Position numbers and translations under genes: made by a program. DNA of 18,926 bases from Chrysochromulina parva (taxonomy: Eukaryota; Haptophyta; Prymnesiales; Chrysochromulinaceae). Shown here piece by piece: positions 7,643-15,300 of this stretch (positions are counted from its first letter, which is position 1; each line of letters begins with the position of its first letter). Under the pieces are notes generated by a model. It was not told the DNA's origin. It searched no databases and worked only from the letters and a program-made list of their open reading frames with translations. Where the stretch lies: assembly GCA_002887195.1 (NCBI GenBank), contig PJAB01000941.1, positions 1-18,926 of the forward strand. Reading direction: 5' to 3'.

Positions 7643-9010
7643 TCAGTTGATTTCCTCGTCTTCGGCGTCGGGGTCGATGGGCTGTGGCAACCCTTTGCCA
7701 GGTAAGTCCGTCGGCGGCACGGGGACGCTCTCGCCCTCCTTGGTCGCCGCCTGGCTCGAGAGCTGCTCGATCGAATGGCCGAGTTTCTGCAGCGTCAGAT
7801 GCACCGCGTGCCGCTGCTCCATCACCTCTGCATCAGCCTCGCGTGCGGCGTCGTCGAGATTGGCGAAGAGCCGCTCGAAGGAAGCGTAGTGCTCGGCAGC
7901 GCGCTTTACGTCGTCGTGATTGAGGAGCGTGATTGAGAAGTTCAGGTGGAAGAGATGATCATCCTCCATCTCGATGGCCTTCTCGTACGCCTGGCACGAA
8001 TTGTCGAAGTCATCAAGGCGTGAGAGTGTGATGGCGAGGTACATGTAGCTCGACGGAAAGTCAGGCTTCAGGTTGATTGAGGTCGATAAGTAGTGGAACG
8101 CGCTCGCGTACTGGCCGGTGTTCAGGTGGACGAGCCCGAGATTGTACGAGATGATCCATTCAAACGGGTCGAGGTACAGCGCGCGCTTGAGGCAAGCAAT
8201 CGCGGCCACATACCGTTGCTTGCCAAAGAAGCACATGCCGATGTTGTTCCAGAGCTGCGCGGAGTTGGGCGTTTGGACGGCGGCCACGCGATACTTGACC
8301 AGAGCCACGTCCATATCCGAGTGGTCCTGGAAGATGGAGCCGGCCGCGAGGATCGTCTTCGGGTTGCGAGGGTCGTGCGTGAGCGAGTTGCCTAAAAAGT
8401 CGACTGCTCGCATGTTCTCGCCCATGCGCAGGTAGAGGAGGCCGACAGTGGTGAGCAGCTCGGGGTTCTCGGGCGAGTACTCGAGCGCCTCGAGATACAC
8501 ATCGATCGCCGTCCGGTACTGCTCCTGCAGCATGTACACCTTACCCAGCTGCATGTACGTCGTGTCGTGGCGCTGGAGCGAGTTGGCCTTCTTGAAGCAC
8601 TCGATGCTCGCTTCGTACTCCTTGAGGTACATGTTGCACAACCCCTTGTTGTGCCAGATCTCCCAGTCGTCCGCGGAGATCTGCAGCGCCTCCTCGTACA
8701 CGTCCAGCGCCGCCTTGTGCCGTGCGAGCAGGTAGAGCGACCGACCCACCTGCTTGAGGTTGGCCAGGTTGTGCGGGTTGAGGCACGTGGCTGCCTGGAA
8801 GAGCGAAAGCGACTCGTTGATCTCGCCGCGCTGGCGTTTGATGAGCGCCTTGACATAGATGGGGTACTCAGCCACGCCATGGCACTCCTTGAGCTGCTGC
8901 TCGATGGTCGCCATGCACGCGTCATAGTCCTGCCGGATGTACTGCGTGTGGATGAGGTGGTTGAGGCGCTCCCGCAGCACGACTCCAGCAGCCTTCCTGG
9001 GCGGCGGCAT
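7643..9010 (-). CDS. BBS4: BBSome subunit BBS4 (TPR protein)
   Basis: BBS4 is a tetratricopeptide subunit of the BBSome, the coat-like complex that moves membrane proteins in and out of cilia together with intraflagellar transport. The 455-residue product aligns along its length with animal BBS4: RERLNHLIHTQYIRQDYDAC (13-32), LKQVGRSLYLLARHKAALDVY (85-105), LGKVYMLQEQY, YSPENPELLTTVGLLYL (178-194), ILAAGSIFQDHSDMDVALVKYRV, then LWNNIGMCFFGKQRYVAAIACLKRA (253-277) and YNLGLVHLNTGQYASAFHYLS (289-309). About ten TPR units fill residues 50-380. The tail is short and acidic (DAEDEEIN), whereas human BBS4 (519 residues) has a longer disordered tail. The ATG at 9008-9010 matches the usual short N-terminus. 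The gene is divergent from NAA10 and convergent with EED. Its presence says the organism builds a cilium or flagellum. Confidence 0.96.
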   Translation of the reverse strand: MPPPRKAAGVVLRERLNHLIHTQYIRQDYDACMATIEQQLKECHGVAEYPIYVKALIKRQRGEINESLSLFQAATCLNPHNLANLKQVGRSLYLLARHKAALDVYEEALQISADDWEIWHNKGLCNMYLKEYEASIECFKKANSLQRHDTTYMQLGKVYMLQEQYRTAIDVYLEALEYSPENPELLTTVGLLYLRMGENMRAVDFLGNSLTHDPRNPKTILAAGSIFQDHSDMDVALVKYRVAAVQTPNSAQLWNNIGMCFFGKQRYVAAIACLKRALYLDPFEWIISYNLGLVHLNTGQYASAFHYLSTSINLKPDFPSSYMYLAITLSRLDDFDNSCQAYEKAIEMEDDHLFHLNFSITLLNHDDVKRAAEHYASFERLFANLDDAAREADAEVMEQRHAVHLTLQKLGHSIEQLSSQAATKEGESVPVPPTDLPGKGLPQPIDPDAEDEEIN

Positions 9011-9096
9011 GAGAGCTGCCGCGGAGACGCTGTAGGGCGCTGTAGGCCGATCGAAGCACCCCTGAGCCCATAAAAAACATCACGCTGAGTGTTCAT

Positions 9097-9114
9097 GTGA
9101 ACGTTAACACGACA
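9097..9114 (-). promoter_or_regulatory. Shared 18-bp motif TGTCGTGTTAACGTTCAC
   Basis: On the minus strand this reads TGTCGTGTTAACGTTCAC, identical to two copies at 18627-18644 and 18659-18676. It sits 86 bp upstream of the BBS4 ATG and reads towards BBS4. It contains the overlapping palindromes GTTAAC and AACGTT. I know no factor for it; a transcription-factor site or core promoter element is the inference. Confidence 0.6.
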
Positions 9115-9245
9115 TGTGAGGTTTCTTTACAATCTTTTGAAAGACTCCAATTCTACACGTATGTGTCGCCTGTTTCGTCTCACGAAGCTTCGCCACGTCG
9201 ACCCACTCAGACACGACGATCGCAACTCATATGGTGCGTGCCGCC

Positions 9246-9304
9246 GCGCGCTCGCTCGCTCGCTCTCTCGCTCTCTCTCTCGCGCGCGCTCTCTCGCTCT
9301 CTCG
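9246..9304 (+). repeat. CT/CG pyrimidine-rich tract before NAA10
   Basis: This is a run of CTCG and CTCT units (almost pure C/T with interspersed G), ending about 60 bp before the NAA10 ATG. It is probably in the 5' UTR or around the transcription start; GAGA-like (CT)n tracts are common in core promoters. It is open in the NAA10 frame but has no in-frame ATG. Confidence 0.75.
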
Positions 9305-9366
9305 TGCGCACCACCGACGCTGCGCTCTTCCCACCTGCGTGCACCTTACTCACTGCCATCCCCGCC

Positions 9367-10074
9367 ATGGCGCAGGTGAGCATACGCAATGCCACCGTCG
9401 ATGACCTCTTCGACATGCAGAACTGCAACCTCTCGTGCCTGCCCGAGAACTACCAAATGAAGTACTACTTCTACCACTGCCTCTCGTGGCCGCAGCTGCT
9501 GTACGTCGCCCAGGACCACAAGAAGAAGATCGTCGGCTACGTGCTCGCCAAGATGGAGGAGGATTCACCCGAGGTGCACGGGCACATAACATCACTCGCG
9601 GTGCTGCGCACGCACCGCAAGATGGGGCTCGCGGCGAAGCTGATGAACGCGGCGCAGGAAGCGATGCAGGAGACCTTCCACGCCGAGTACGTCTCGCTCC
9701 ACGTGCGCAAGTCCAACCGCGCCGCCTTCTCGCTCTACACGCAGTCGCTCAAGTTTGAGATTCACGATGTGGAGGCGAAGTACTATGCGGACTCGGAGGA
9801 CGCGTACGACATGCGCAAATACTTCCCGGGGGCAAAGCGCAGCAAACCGCAGACCGAGGCCGGCGCCGCCGCCGCAAGGGCCCTCAACCTTCAACACCTG
9901 CAGGAGCCCGCGCCGACGCCGGCAGCTGCAACACCGATGACGACAGGCGACGCCGAGGCACTTGCCGAGGGCGTCGCGGCGCTGTCGGTGGCGGACGGTG
10001 CGGACGCGGCGACAGGCAACGGCACAGGCAAGAAGCAGCCGCCCAACACGTTGGAGGGCGAGCACGACGTGTGA
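9367..10074 (+). CDS. NAA10: N-alpha-acetyltransferase 10, NatA catalytic subunit
   Basis: NAA10 (ARD1) moves an acetyl group from acetyl-CoA to the N-terminus of nascent proteins after Met removal, working on the ribosome with the NAA15 partner. The 235-residue product starts [10 protein letters not shown], two residues longer than the usual MNIRNA, and carries the family's strongest blocks: [22 protein letters not shown] (20-41), [12 protein letters not shown] (55-66), [18 protein letters not shown] (72-89) with the acetyl-CoA motif R84-x-x-G87-x-A89, [17 protein letters not shown] (108-124) and [18 protein letters not shown] (136-153). The GNAT fold covers about 5-155; the rest is an Ala/Thr-rich tail that differs between lineages. 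The ATG has GCC before it and G at +4, a strong context, and no in-frame ATG occurs upstream. It is followed after 230 bp by eIF6 on the same strand. Confidence 0.97.
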   Translation: MAQVSIRNATVDDLFDMQNCNLSCLPENYQMKYYFYHCLSWPQLLYVAQDHKKKIVGYVLAKMEEDSPEVHGHITSLAVLRTHRKMGLAAKLMNAAQEAMQETFHAEYVSLHVRKSNRAAFSLYTQSLKFEIHDVEAKYYADSEDAYDMRKYFPGAKRSKPQTEAGAAAARALNLQHLQEPAPTPAAATPMTTGDAEALAEGVAALSVADGADAATGNGTGKKQPPNTLEGEHDV

Positions 10075-10304
10075 GCATTATGTCAGAGTCATGCTAAAGT
10101 CATGCACTGTACAGGTGAATTGGATTAAAGGGACTGAGCGCGCGGGTTACATGAAGACGCCAAGGAATGTGCCTGTCGCGGCGCAGCCTTCGGCCGCCCC
10201 CATGGACGAATTCGATTGTGAAACGCGACGGGGACGCCGATACGACGCCGAAGGTCGAGGACTTGCCGGCGACGTCGCGGCAACAACGAGCACTTCCGTC
10301 CCCA

Positions 10305-11042
10305 ATGGCGACTCGCTGCCAGTACGAGAATTCCAACGAGGTGGGCGTATTTGCTAAGCTTACCAACTCCTACTGCTTGACCGCGCTCGGCGGCTCACAA
10401 AACTTCTACTCCGTCTTCGAGGCCGACCTTGCGGACCACATTCCAGTTGTGCAGACCTCGATTGCAGGCACTCGCATCATCGGCCGCATGTGCGCGGGGA
10501 ACAAAAACGGGCTGATCGTGCCGACGAGCACGACCGACCAGGAGCTGCTGCACCTGCGCAACTCGCTGCCCGAGGGCGTGCTCATTCAGCGCGTTGAGGA
10601 GCGGCTCTCGGCGCTCGGCAACTGCATCGCGTGCAACGACCACGTGGCCTTCATCCACACTGAGCTCGACCGCGAGACAGAGGAGATCATTGCGGACGTG
10701 CTCGGTGTGGAGGTTTTCCGGCAGACAGTCGCGGGCAACGCGCTCGTTGGCAGCTACTGCTGCATCACCAACCAGGGGGCGCTCGTGCATCCGAAGACGT
10801 CGATCGAGGATCAGGATGAGATGTCGTCGCTGCTGCAGGTGCCCGTGGTGGCGGGGACGGTCAACCGCGGCAGCGACGTGATCGGCGGGGGCATGGTTGT
10901 CAACGACTGGTGCGCCTTCACGGGCCTCGACACGACGGCGACCGAGCTGCAGGTGGTGGAGTCGATCTTCAAGCTTCAGGAGGGGAGGCCAGCGGGGATC
11001 GCCGGCGACATGCGCAACGCTCTCATCGACGAGCTCGCGTGA
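10305..11042 (+). CDS. EIF6: Eukaryotic translation initiation factor 6 (eIF6)
   Basis: eIF6 binds the 60S ribosomal subunit, is needed for its biogenesis, and stops early joining with 40S until released by EFL1 and SBDS. The product from the ATG at 10305 is 245 residues, exactly the usual family length, and starts with the family signature [19 protein letters not shown]. Other conserved blocks are [79 protein letters not shown] and [14 protein letters not shown], giving the five-fold pentein repeat. The Ser-Ser of [10 protein letters not shown], which matches the phosphorylated Ser174/175 of the human protein, is kept; the position of human Ser235 appears to be Asp (GDMRNAL). An in-frame ATG at 10167 would add 46 residues of unrelated sequence; it may be a 5' UTR read-through or an alternative N-terminus. 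Confidence 0.97.
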   Translation: MATRCQYENSNEVGVFAKLTNSYCLTALGGSQNFYSVFEADLADHIPVVQTSIAGTRIIGRMCAGNKNGLIVPTSTTDQELLHLRNSLPEGVLIQRVEERLSALGNCIACNDHVAFIHTELDRETEEIIADVLGVEVFRQTVAGNALVGSYCCITNQGALVHPKTSIEDQDEMSSLLQVPVVAGTVNRGSDVIGGGMVVNDWCAFTGLDTTATELQVVESIFKLQEGRPAGIAGDMRNALIDELA

Positions 11043-11045
11043 ACG

Positions 11046-11054
11046 TCGCCGCCG

Positions 11055-11085
<31 letters not shown>

Positions 11086-11086
11086 G
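11046..11086. repeat. GCC trinucleotide repeat after the eIF6 stop
   Basis: About a dozen GCC units with two GTC interruptions near the start lie directly behind the eIF6 stop codon, presumably in its 3' UTR. The same triplet bias is seen in the Ala/Pro-rich coding loops of the window. Confidence 0.9.
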
Positions 11087-11150
11087 TGACACGCACACGG
11101 GCCTCCCAGGTCGGTACGAGCACGCAGCACGCAGCGCACGCAATTACTGT

Positions 11151-11227
11151 CGTTAAATACCGCGACTTGAAGGGCGCCTTACTCCGGTTCGTTAAATACC
11201 GCGACTGGAAGGGTCATTACTCCGGTT
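11151..11227. repeat. 38-39 bp imperfect tandem duplication
   Basis: Two adjacent units begin CGTTAAATACCGCGACT and end TTACTCCGGTT or ATTACTCCGGTT (11151-11189 and 11190-11227). They differ by a handful of changes and one base in length. They lie upstream of the DUF1990 gene and could be duplicated promoter elements or neutral repeats. Confidence 0.85.
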
Positions 11228-11362
11228 CGGAGAGACCCACTCACGTTCTTGGAGCCACAAACACGTGCGGGCCGCCGGTAGGTGACAAGAGGAGTACGGG
11301 TGACTACTAACACCTAATACACCCATGCTGCCCGCTAAGCTCCTGGTCGCTAGGACCCCCAT

Positions 11363-12043
11363 ATGCCTGTATCAAGCGCGCGCCCTTTTTCACAGCCAAC
11401 GTTTCAAGGTTCACACCAACCGTCGCAAACATTGAGGCGGACATGCGAGCCAACCGCGGCACCATTGATGACGACCTTCCGCGTCAGCCGCGAGCCACCG
11501 TGCGACTCCACGCTCAGATGCTACGCGGCTACTAGGGCCGTTTCAGCACGACCATTCAATCATGGTTTCTTGCCAAATGGCGGCCGTCCCGAGGAGCGAC
11601 TGCGCATCCTTGAGTTGCGCACGAGGCTTGGCAGCGGTGCTTTTTGCTTCCGGCGCGCTCGCAAGCTTCTGCTTGCTTGGGACGTGCACTCCAGCTCGAG
11701 CCGCACCGGAATCTGGACCGACGATGAGGGTGCTCTCGTGACGTGGGCTCAACTGGTGCCGGGCTTGTGGGTGCTCAACCCGTGCCGGGTGCTTCCGACA
11801 AGGAGTGACTGGCGATCCGTGTCCGTCGGCTATGCCACTACGCGTGGCCACCTGATCGCAGGCTTCGAGCGCATGGAGGTGCGCTGGCACGCACACGACG
11901 ACTCGGTCACGTTCGACATCCATTCCGAATCTCGTGGCGCCGGCCTAGTGGGTCGCACCATCTTCCCGTTGCTTGCCCCCGCGCAGATGCGCTTCTTCAG
12001 TGAGCAGTTGCGCTGCATGCGAGCTCAGTTCTATAGCGCATGA
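11363..12043 (+). CDS. DUF1990 / UPF0548 family protein
   Basis: The product is 226 residues from the ATG at 11363. Residues about 87-226 resemble the DUF1990 (UPF0548) family, known from bacteria and plants and of unknown biochemical function. The signature blocks are RTRLGSGAFCFRRARKLLLAW (86-106, family pattern VGxGxxxFxxAxxAL.xW), a middle WAQLVPGLWVLNPCRVL (128-144), and the diagnostic GYATTRGHLIAGFERMEVRW (156-175), where the family has a G-x-L-x-GHLLxGEE motif. The end, FPLLAPAQMRFFSEQLRCMRAQ, matches the family's C-terminal helix. The first 80 residues are rich in Ser, Arg, Thr and Pro and poor in acidic residues, as in organelle-targeting peptides, so import into plastid or mitochondrion is possible. 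Another ATG at 11468 (MTTFRVSRE) is a possible alternative start. The family match is by eye but the GHLIAG block is distinctive. Confidence 0.75.
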   Translation: MPVSSARPFSQPTFQGSHQPSQTLRRTCEPTAAPLMTTFRVSREPPCDSTLRCYAATRAVSARPFNHGFLPNGGRPEERLRILELRTRLGSGAFCFRRARKLLLAWDVHSSSSRTGIWTDDEGALVTWAQLVPGLWVLNPCRVLPTRSDWRSVSVGYATTRGHLIAGFERMEVRWHAHDDSVTFDIHSESRGAGLVGRTIFPLLAPAQMRFFSEQLRCMRAQFYSA

Positions 12044-12302
12044 TGCCAGCTCTACATTGAGATTTTTCAATAGAAGTAGGAGCTCATAAACAACCACAGA
12101 TTAATAACATTATAATTCGTGTGCCGAATCCAACGCAGACGACCGAACCGGTGAGCTCGTGAAATTCACTTCACGGCCGGGGGCGTGCTGCGACATTCGA
12201 GATGGTGCGTCCCGGGTTTAGTCACTCGACCAGCGGCATGCCGCTCGTGTGGCGTGTGCACAGGTCCGATCTACAATTGAGCCCCGTCATTCGGCCGCGC
12301 CC
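12044..12302. other. Convergent spacer between DUF1990 and coiled-coil genes
   Basis: This 259-bp spacer between two stop codons has an AT-rich patch at about 12055-12120 that fits the 3' UTR and polyadenylation zone of the DUF1990 gene. Nothing else is recognised. Confidence 0.55.
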
Positions 12303-15300
12303 TCAAAGTGCCGACGGGGAGACATGAGTCCTGGAATGCAGCCGCTCGTGCAGCAGGCGCAAGTTTTGCTCGACGCGCTTGAAGGGGCTCTCGGGCATAC
12401 GCTCGGGCAGAGCTGGGGGTGCCGAGCGATCACCCGAAAACAAGGGCGAGCGAGGCGGCGAGGGCTGCCGCGCCGTCAGCTGGGCGTACTCGTCGGTCGC
12501 AGGAGGCACGGTAACCGATACGGCGAAAGAATCAGACACGGCGCTAGGGCCCGATGCAGCGCTGACGATCGGCGGGGCGACTGGCACCATCAGCGCGGCA
12601 AGCGGGGCTTCGACAGGCGCGAGGGCGGGTGCGAGGGGCCCAAGCGGGGACACGACGGGTGTTCTGGGCGCTCTGGGCGCGACGGGTGCCATGATGCTCG
12701 CGAGCGGGGCCATGTCCATGAACACGGGGCCAGGGTCGAGGCTGAGGTAGTCCGAGAAGGCGGAGGGTGAGGCGACGGGGGCGTGGGCAACAGGGGCGAG
12801 GGCGACGGGGGCCGAGGCTGAAGGCCAGGCCGGGGGCTGGACTGGCACGCGAGCGATCGACGCGAGTGGCGACGCCATGATGAAGGGTGGCAAACTCGGT
12901 GGTGGCAAACTCGGTGGTGCGACAGAGGGCTGCGGCAGCGACGAGGGCTGCAGGGTCGAGGGCGGCATGGTCGAGGGTGGCAAGGTCGAGGGCGGCGGCA
13001 GGGTCGAAGGCGGCAGGGTCGAGGGCGGCAGGGTCAGCCCATAGTGTGGCTGTTGCTTGAGAGCCGTCGCTTGAGCTTCCAAGGCCGCGAGACGCTCCAT
13101 GACGGCACGAGCATGCTCCTTAGCAGCGGCAAGCTGCGCCGCCCCTGGCAGTATTGCATCCCCCCCCACCGCCCCCACTGTAGCCGCTGCTTCCACAGCA
13201 ACCCGAGTCGCCGCCCCTGGCAGCGCGGCGCGCGCGGCAACGGGAGTAGCCGGGGCAAGGGCAGCAAACAGAGGTGGCAGGGGCGGCGGGGTGGGCGGCG
13301 GGGAGCGAGAAGAAAGCGTTGGGGGCAGCGTGGGTGTGACGGCGGAGGTTGCGTGGGCGAGGGCCTCGGTCCACGTGATGGGGGGGCGACGTGAGTGACG
13401 TGCGCGCACTGGAGCGGTGGCCGCCTCGGAGACCGCCACCTTAAGCGCCTCCTCCACCCAAGGCGATGCCTTTGACGCCTCTGCCGCCACCACCGCCGCC
13501 TCTGCCTCTGCCTCTGCCTCTGCCGCTGCAAAGTCAGCCGCTGATGCGGCCTCCTGAGCCATTGCCGCCTGAGCCGTTGCCGCCTGAGCCGTTGCCGCCT
13601 GAGCCTCTGCCGCTTCCGGTGCTGCGAGCTGCGGCCAAAGAGCGCTGTCATGAGCGCTGGGCGCCTCTGCCGCTTCCGGTGCTGCGAGATCAAAAAGCAG
13701 TGGGACCCCGTGCGCCCGGGGCGGAGGCGGAGGCGGAGGCGGAGGCGGTGCCAGTGGATCGAGATCAAAAAGCAGTGGGACCCCGTGCGCCCGCACCGCA
13801 TTTTGGATCGAGATAGGGACCTCTTGATCGAGATGGATCGAGATAGGGACCCCGTGCGCCCGCACTGCCTCCGCCTCCGCCCCGTGCGCCTCCGCCCCGT
13901 GTGCCTCCATCTCCACTGCCTCCGCTGCCGCCTCCACGGCCGCCTCCGCAGCCGCCTTCACTGCCGCCTCAGTAGTGGCCGGCGGCTTGCCGATCGGCTT
14001 GCGTAAGGAACCCTCGGCGCAGGGTTGGGCGCTGGGTTGGGTTAGCAGTGACTTTCCTGACCAGCAAAAGGACGCCTCGATTTCGGCTATCCGTGCCTCG
14101 GCGGCGCGTGCACGTCGCTCCTCCGCCGCCAGCTTGTACGCGGCGGCGTGCTCTTGTGCCTCGAGCCGCGCTTCGAGAGCGCGCTCCCGCGACGCGCGCG
14201 AGCCAAGCGCCGTGGCGAGCTCCTCCTGTACAGCTGAGAGCTGCTCACGGTACGTCTGCAGCTCCGATCGGAGACGCGTCGCCTCGTGCGTCGCCTCGAC
14301 AGCAGCCGTTGCCGCCGCCGCCTCCGAGGCCTGACACGCCGCCGTCGCCTGTGCGGCGACGGCTTGCGCGTGCGCCAGCTGCGCCGCCTGGGCCTCCTGC
14401 GCCTGGGCGACGGCTTGAGAATGCGCAACCTGTGCTTGGGCCAGCTGCGCGCGCGCCGCGTCCGCGTCAGCACGTGCCGCCGCCGCGTCCGCCCGCGCGC
14501 CCTCGGCCTCGGCGCGGGCTGCCTCCGCGGCTTTGGTGACCGCCACGTGCTGTGCGCCCGCCTCGGCGGCGGCGGCGGCGGCGGCGTGACCGATCTGCTC
14601 TTTCTCCATCGTCATGGACTGCCGCAGTGCCTCGAGCTGAGCTGCGTGCTCCACCACTGACGCAGCATGCGTGCTTGCGGCCGACGCCGCCACCGCCGCC
14701 GTGTGCACCTCCGCCGCACGCACCTCGGCCGCCAATGTAGCTGCCACCGCCTCGACTGCCGCCAACCGCTGAGCCGCAACGGCCTCAGCCGCTGCTTGCT
14801 GTGCGATCGCAGCGTGGGCATCCATCACGGCGCGCGCTCGCCCTTCTTCGAGGAAGGCTGCGCGCAGCTCACACGCCCCCGCACGCTCCGCCGCCTCTGC
14901 ACGCGCGCCCTCGGCCACCTCGGCCGCTGCCCTCGCCGCCGCCTCGGCTGCCGCCGCCTCTGCCGCCGCCACCGCCGCTGCCACTCGGCGTGCTGCCTCC
15001 GCTCGGAGTGCTTCCTCACACGCCGCCAGCCGCTCCTCGGCCGACTGGCGTGCGGCCACCTCCTTGCGGCACTGCGCCTGCATCGCCGTTCGGGCGGCCT
15101 CGGCAGACGCAATCGCTGCGCCCGCCGCCATCGCCGCCTCCGCCGCGCACGCCTCCGCCGCCGACGCGCCCGCCGCGGCCACGGCTGCTGCCGCAGCCGC
15201 CTCCACCTCTCCCTCCACCTCGGCAGGTGAGGGCGGCGTGCGATGCGGCGTCGTGCCGGCGACGAGTTTGGCGGCGGCGGGCGTGGCGGCGGCGGGCGTG

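Larger units (their letters stand above)
9011..9366. promoter_or_regulatory. Divergent promoter of BBS4 and NAA10
   Basis: These 356 bp separate the ATG of BBS4 (-) from the ATG of NAA10 (+) and should hold both promoters. They contain the 18-mer shared with the other divergent promoter (9097-9114, reverse strand) and a long CT/CG pyrimidine tract (9246-9304) just before NAA10. The middle is more AT-rich than the flanking genes. Confidence 0.6.
11043..11362. other. Intergenic region between eIF6 and the DUF1990 gene
   Basis: This 320-bp spacer starts with a GCC triplet run immediately after the eIF6 stop, then a 38-39 bp imperfect tandem duplication (11151-11227). It should contain the 3' UTR of eIF6 and the promoter of the next gene. 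No RNA gene could be supported. Confidence 0.6.

Noticed and set aside
7583..7650. C/D-box snoRNA starting at TGATGA
   Set aside because: No CTGA D box or terminal stem at a suitable distance.
8392..9096. 234-residue minus-strand frame over BBS4
   Set aside because: Ser/Arg/Thr-rich frame-shifted shadow of BBS4.
10395..11123. 242-residue minus-strand frame over eIF6
   Set aside because: Arg-rich antisense shadow of eIF6, with its start running into the GCC repeat.
11151..11230. tRNA, because of GGTTC near the end of each repeat unit
   Set aside because: No acceptor stem, anticodon arm or full T-loop can be formed; the pattern is a tandem duplication.
13540..13880. CRISPR-like repeat array
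   Set aside because: Repeats are in-frame coding units of unequal spacing in a eukaryotic gene, without unique spacers.
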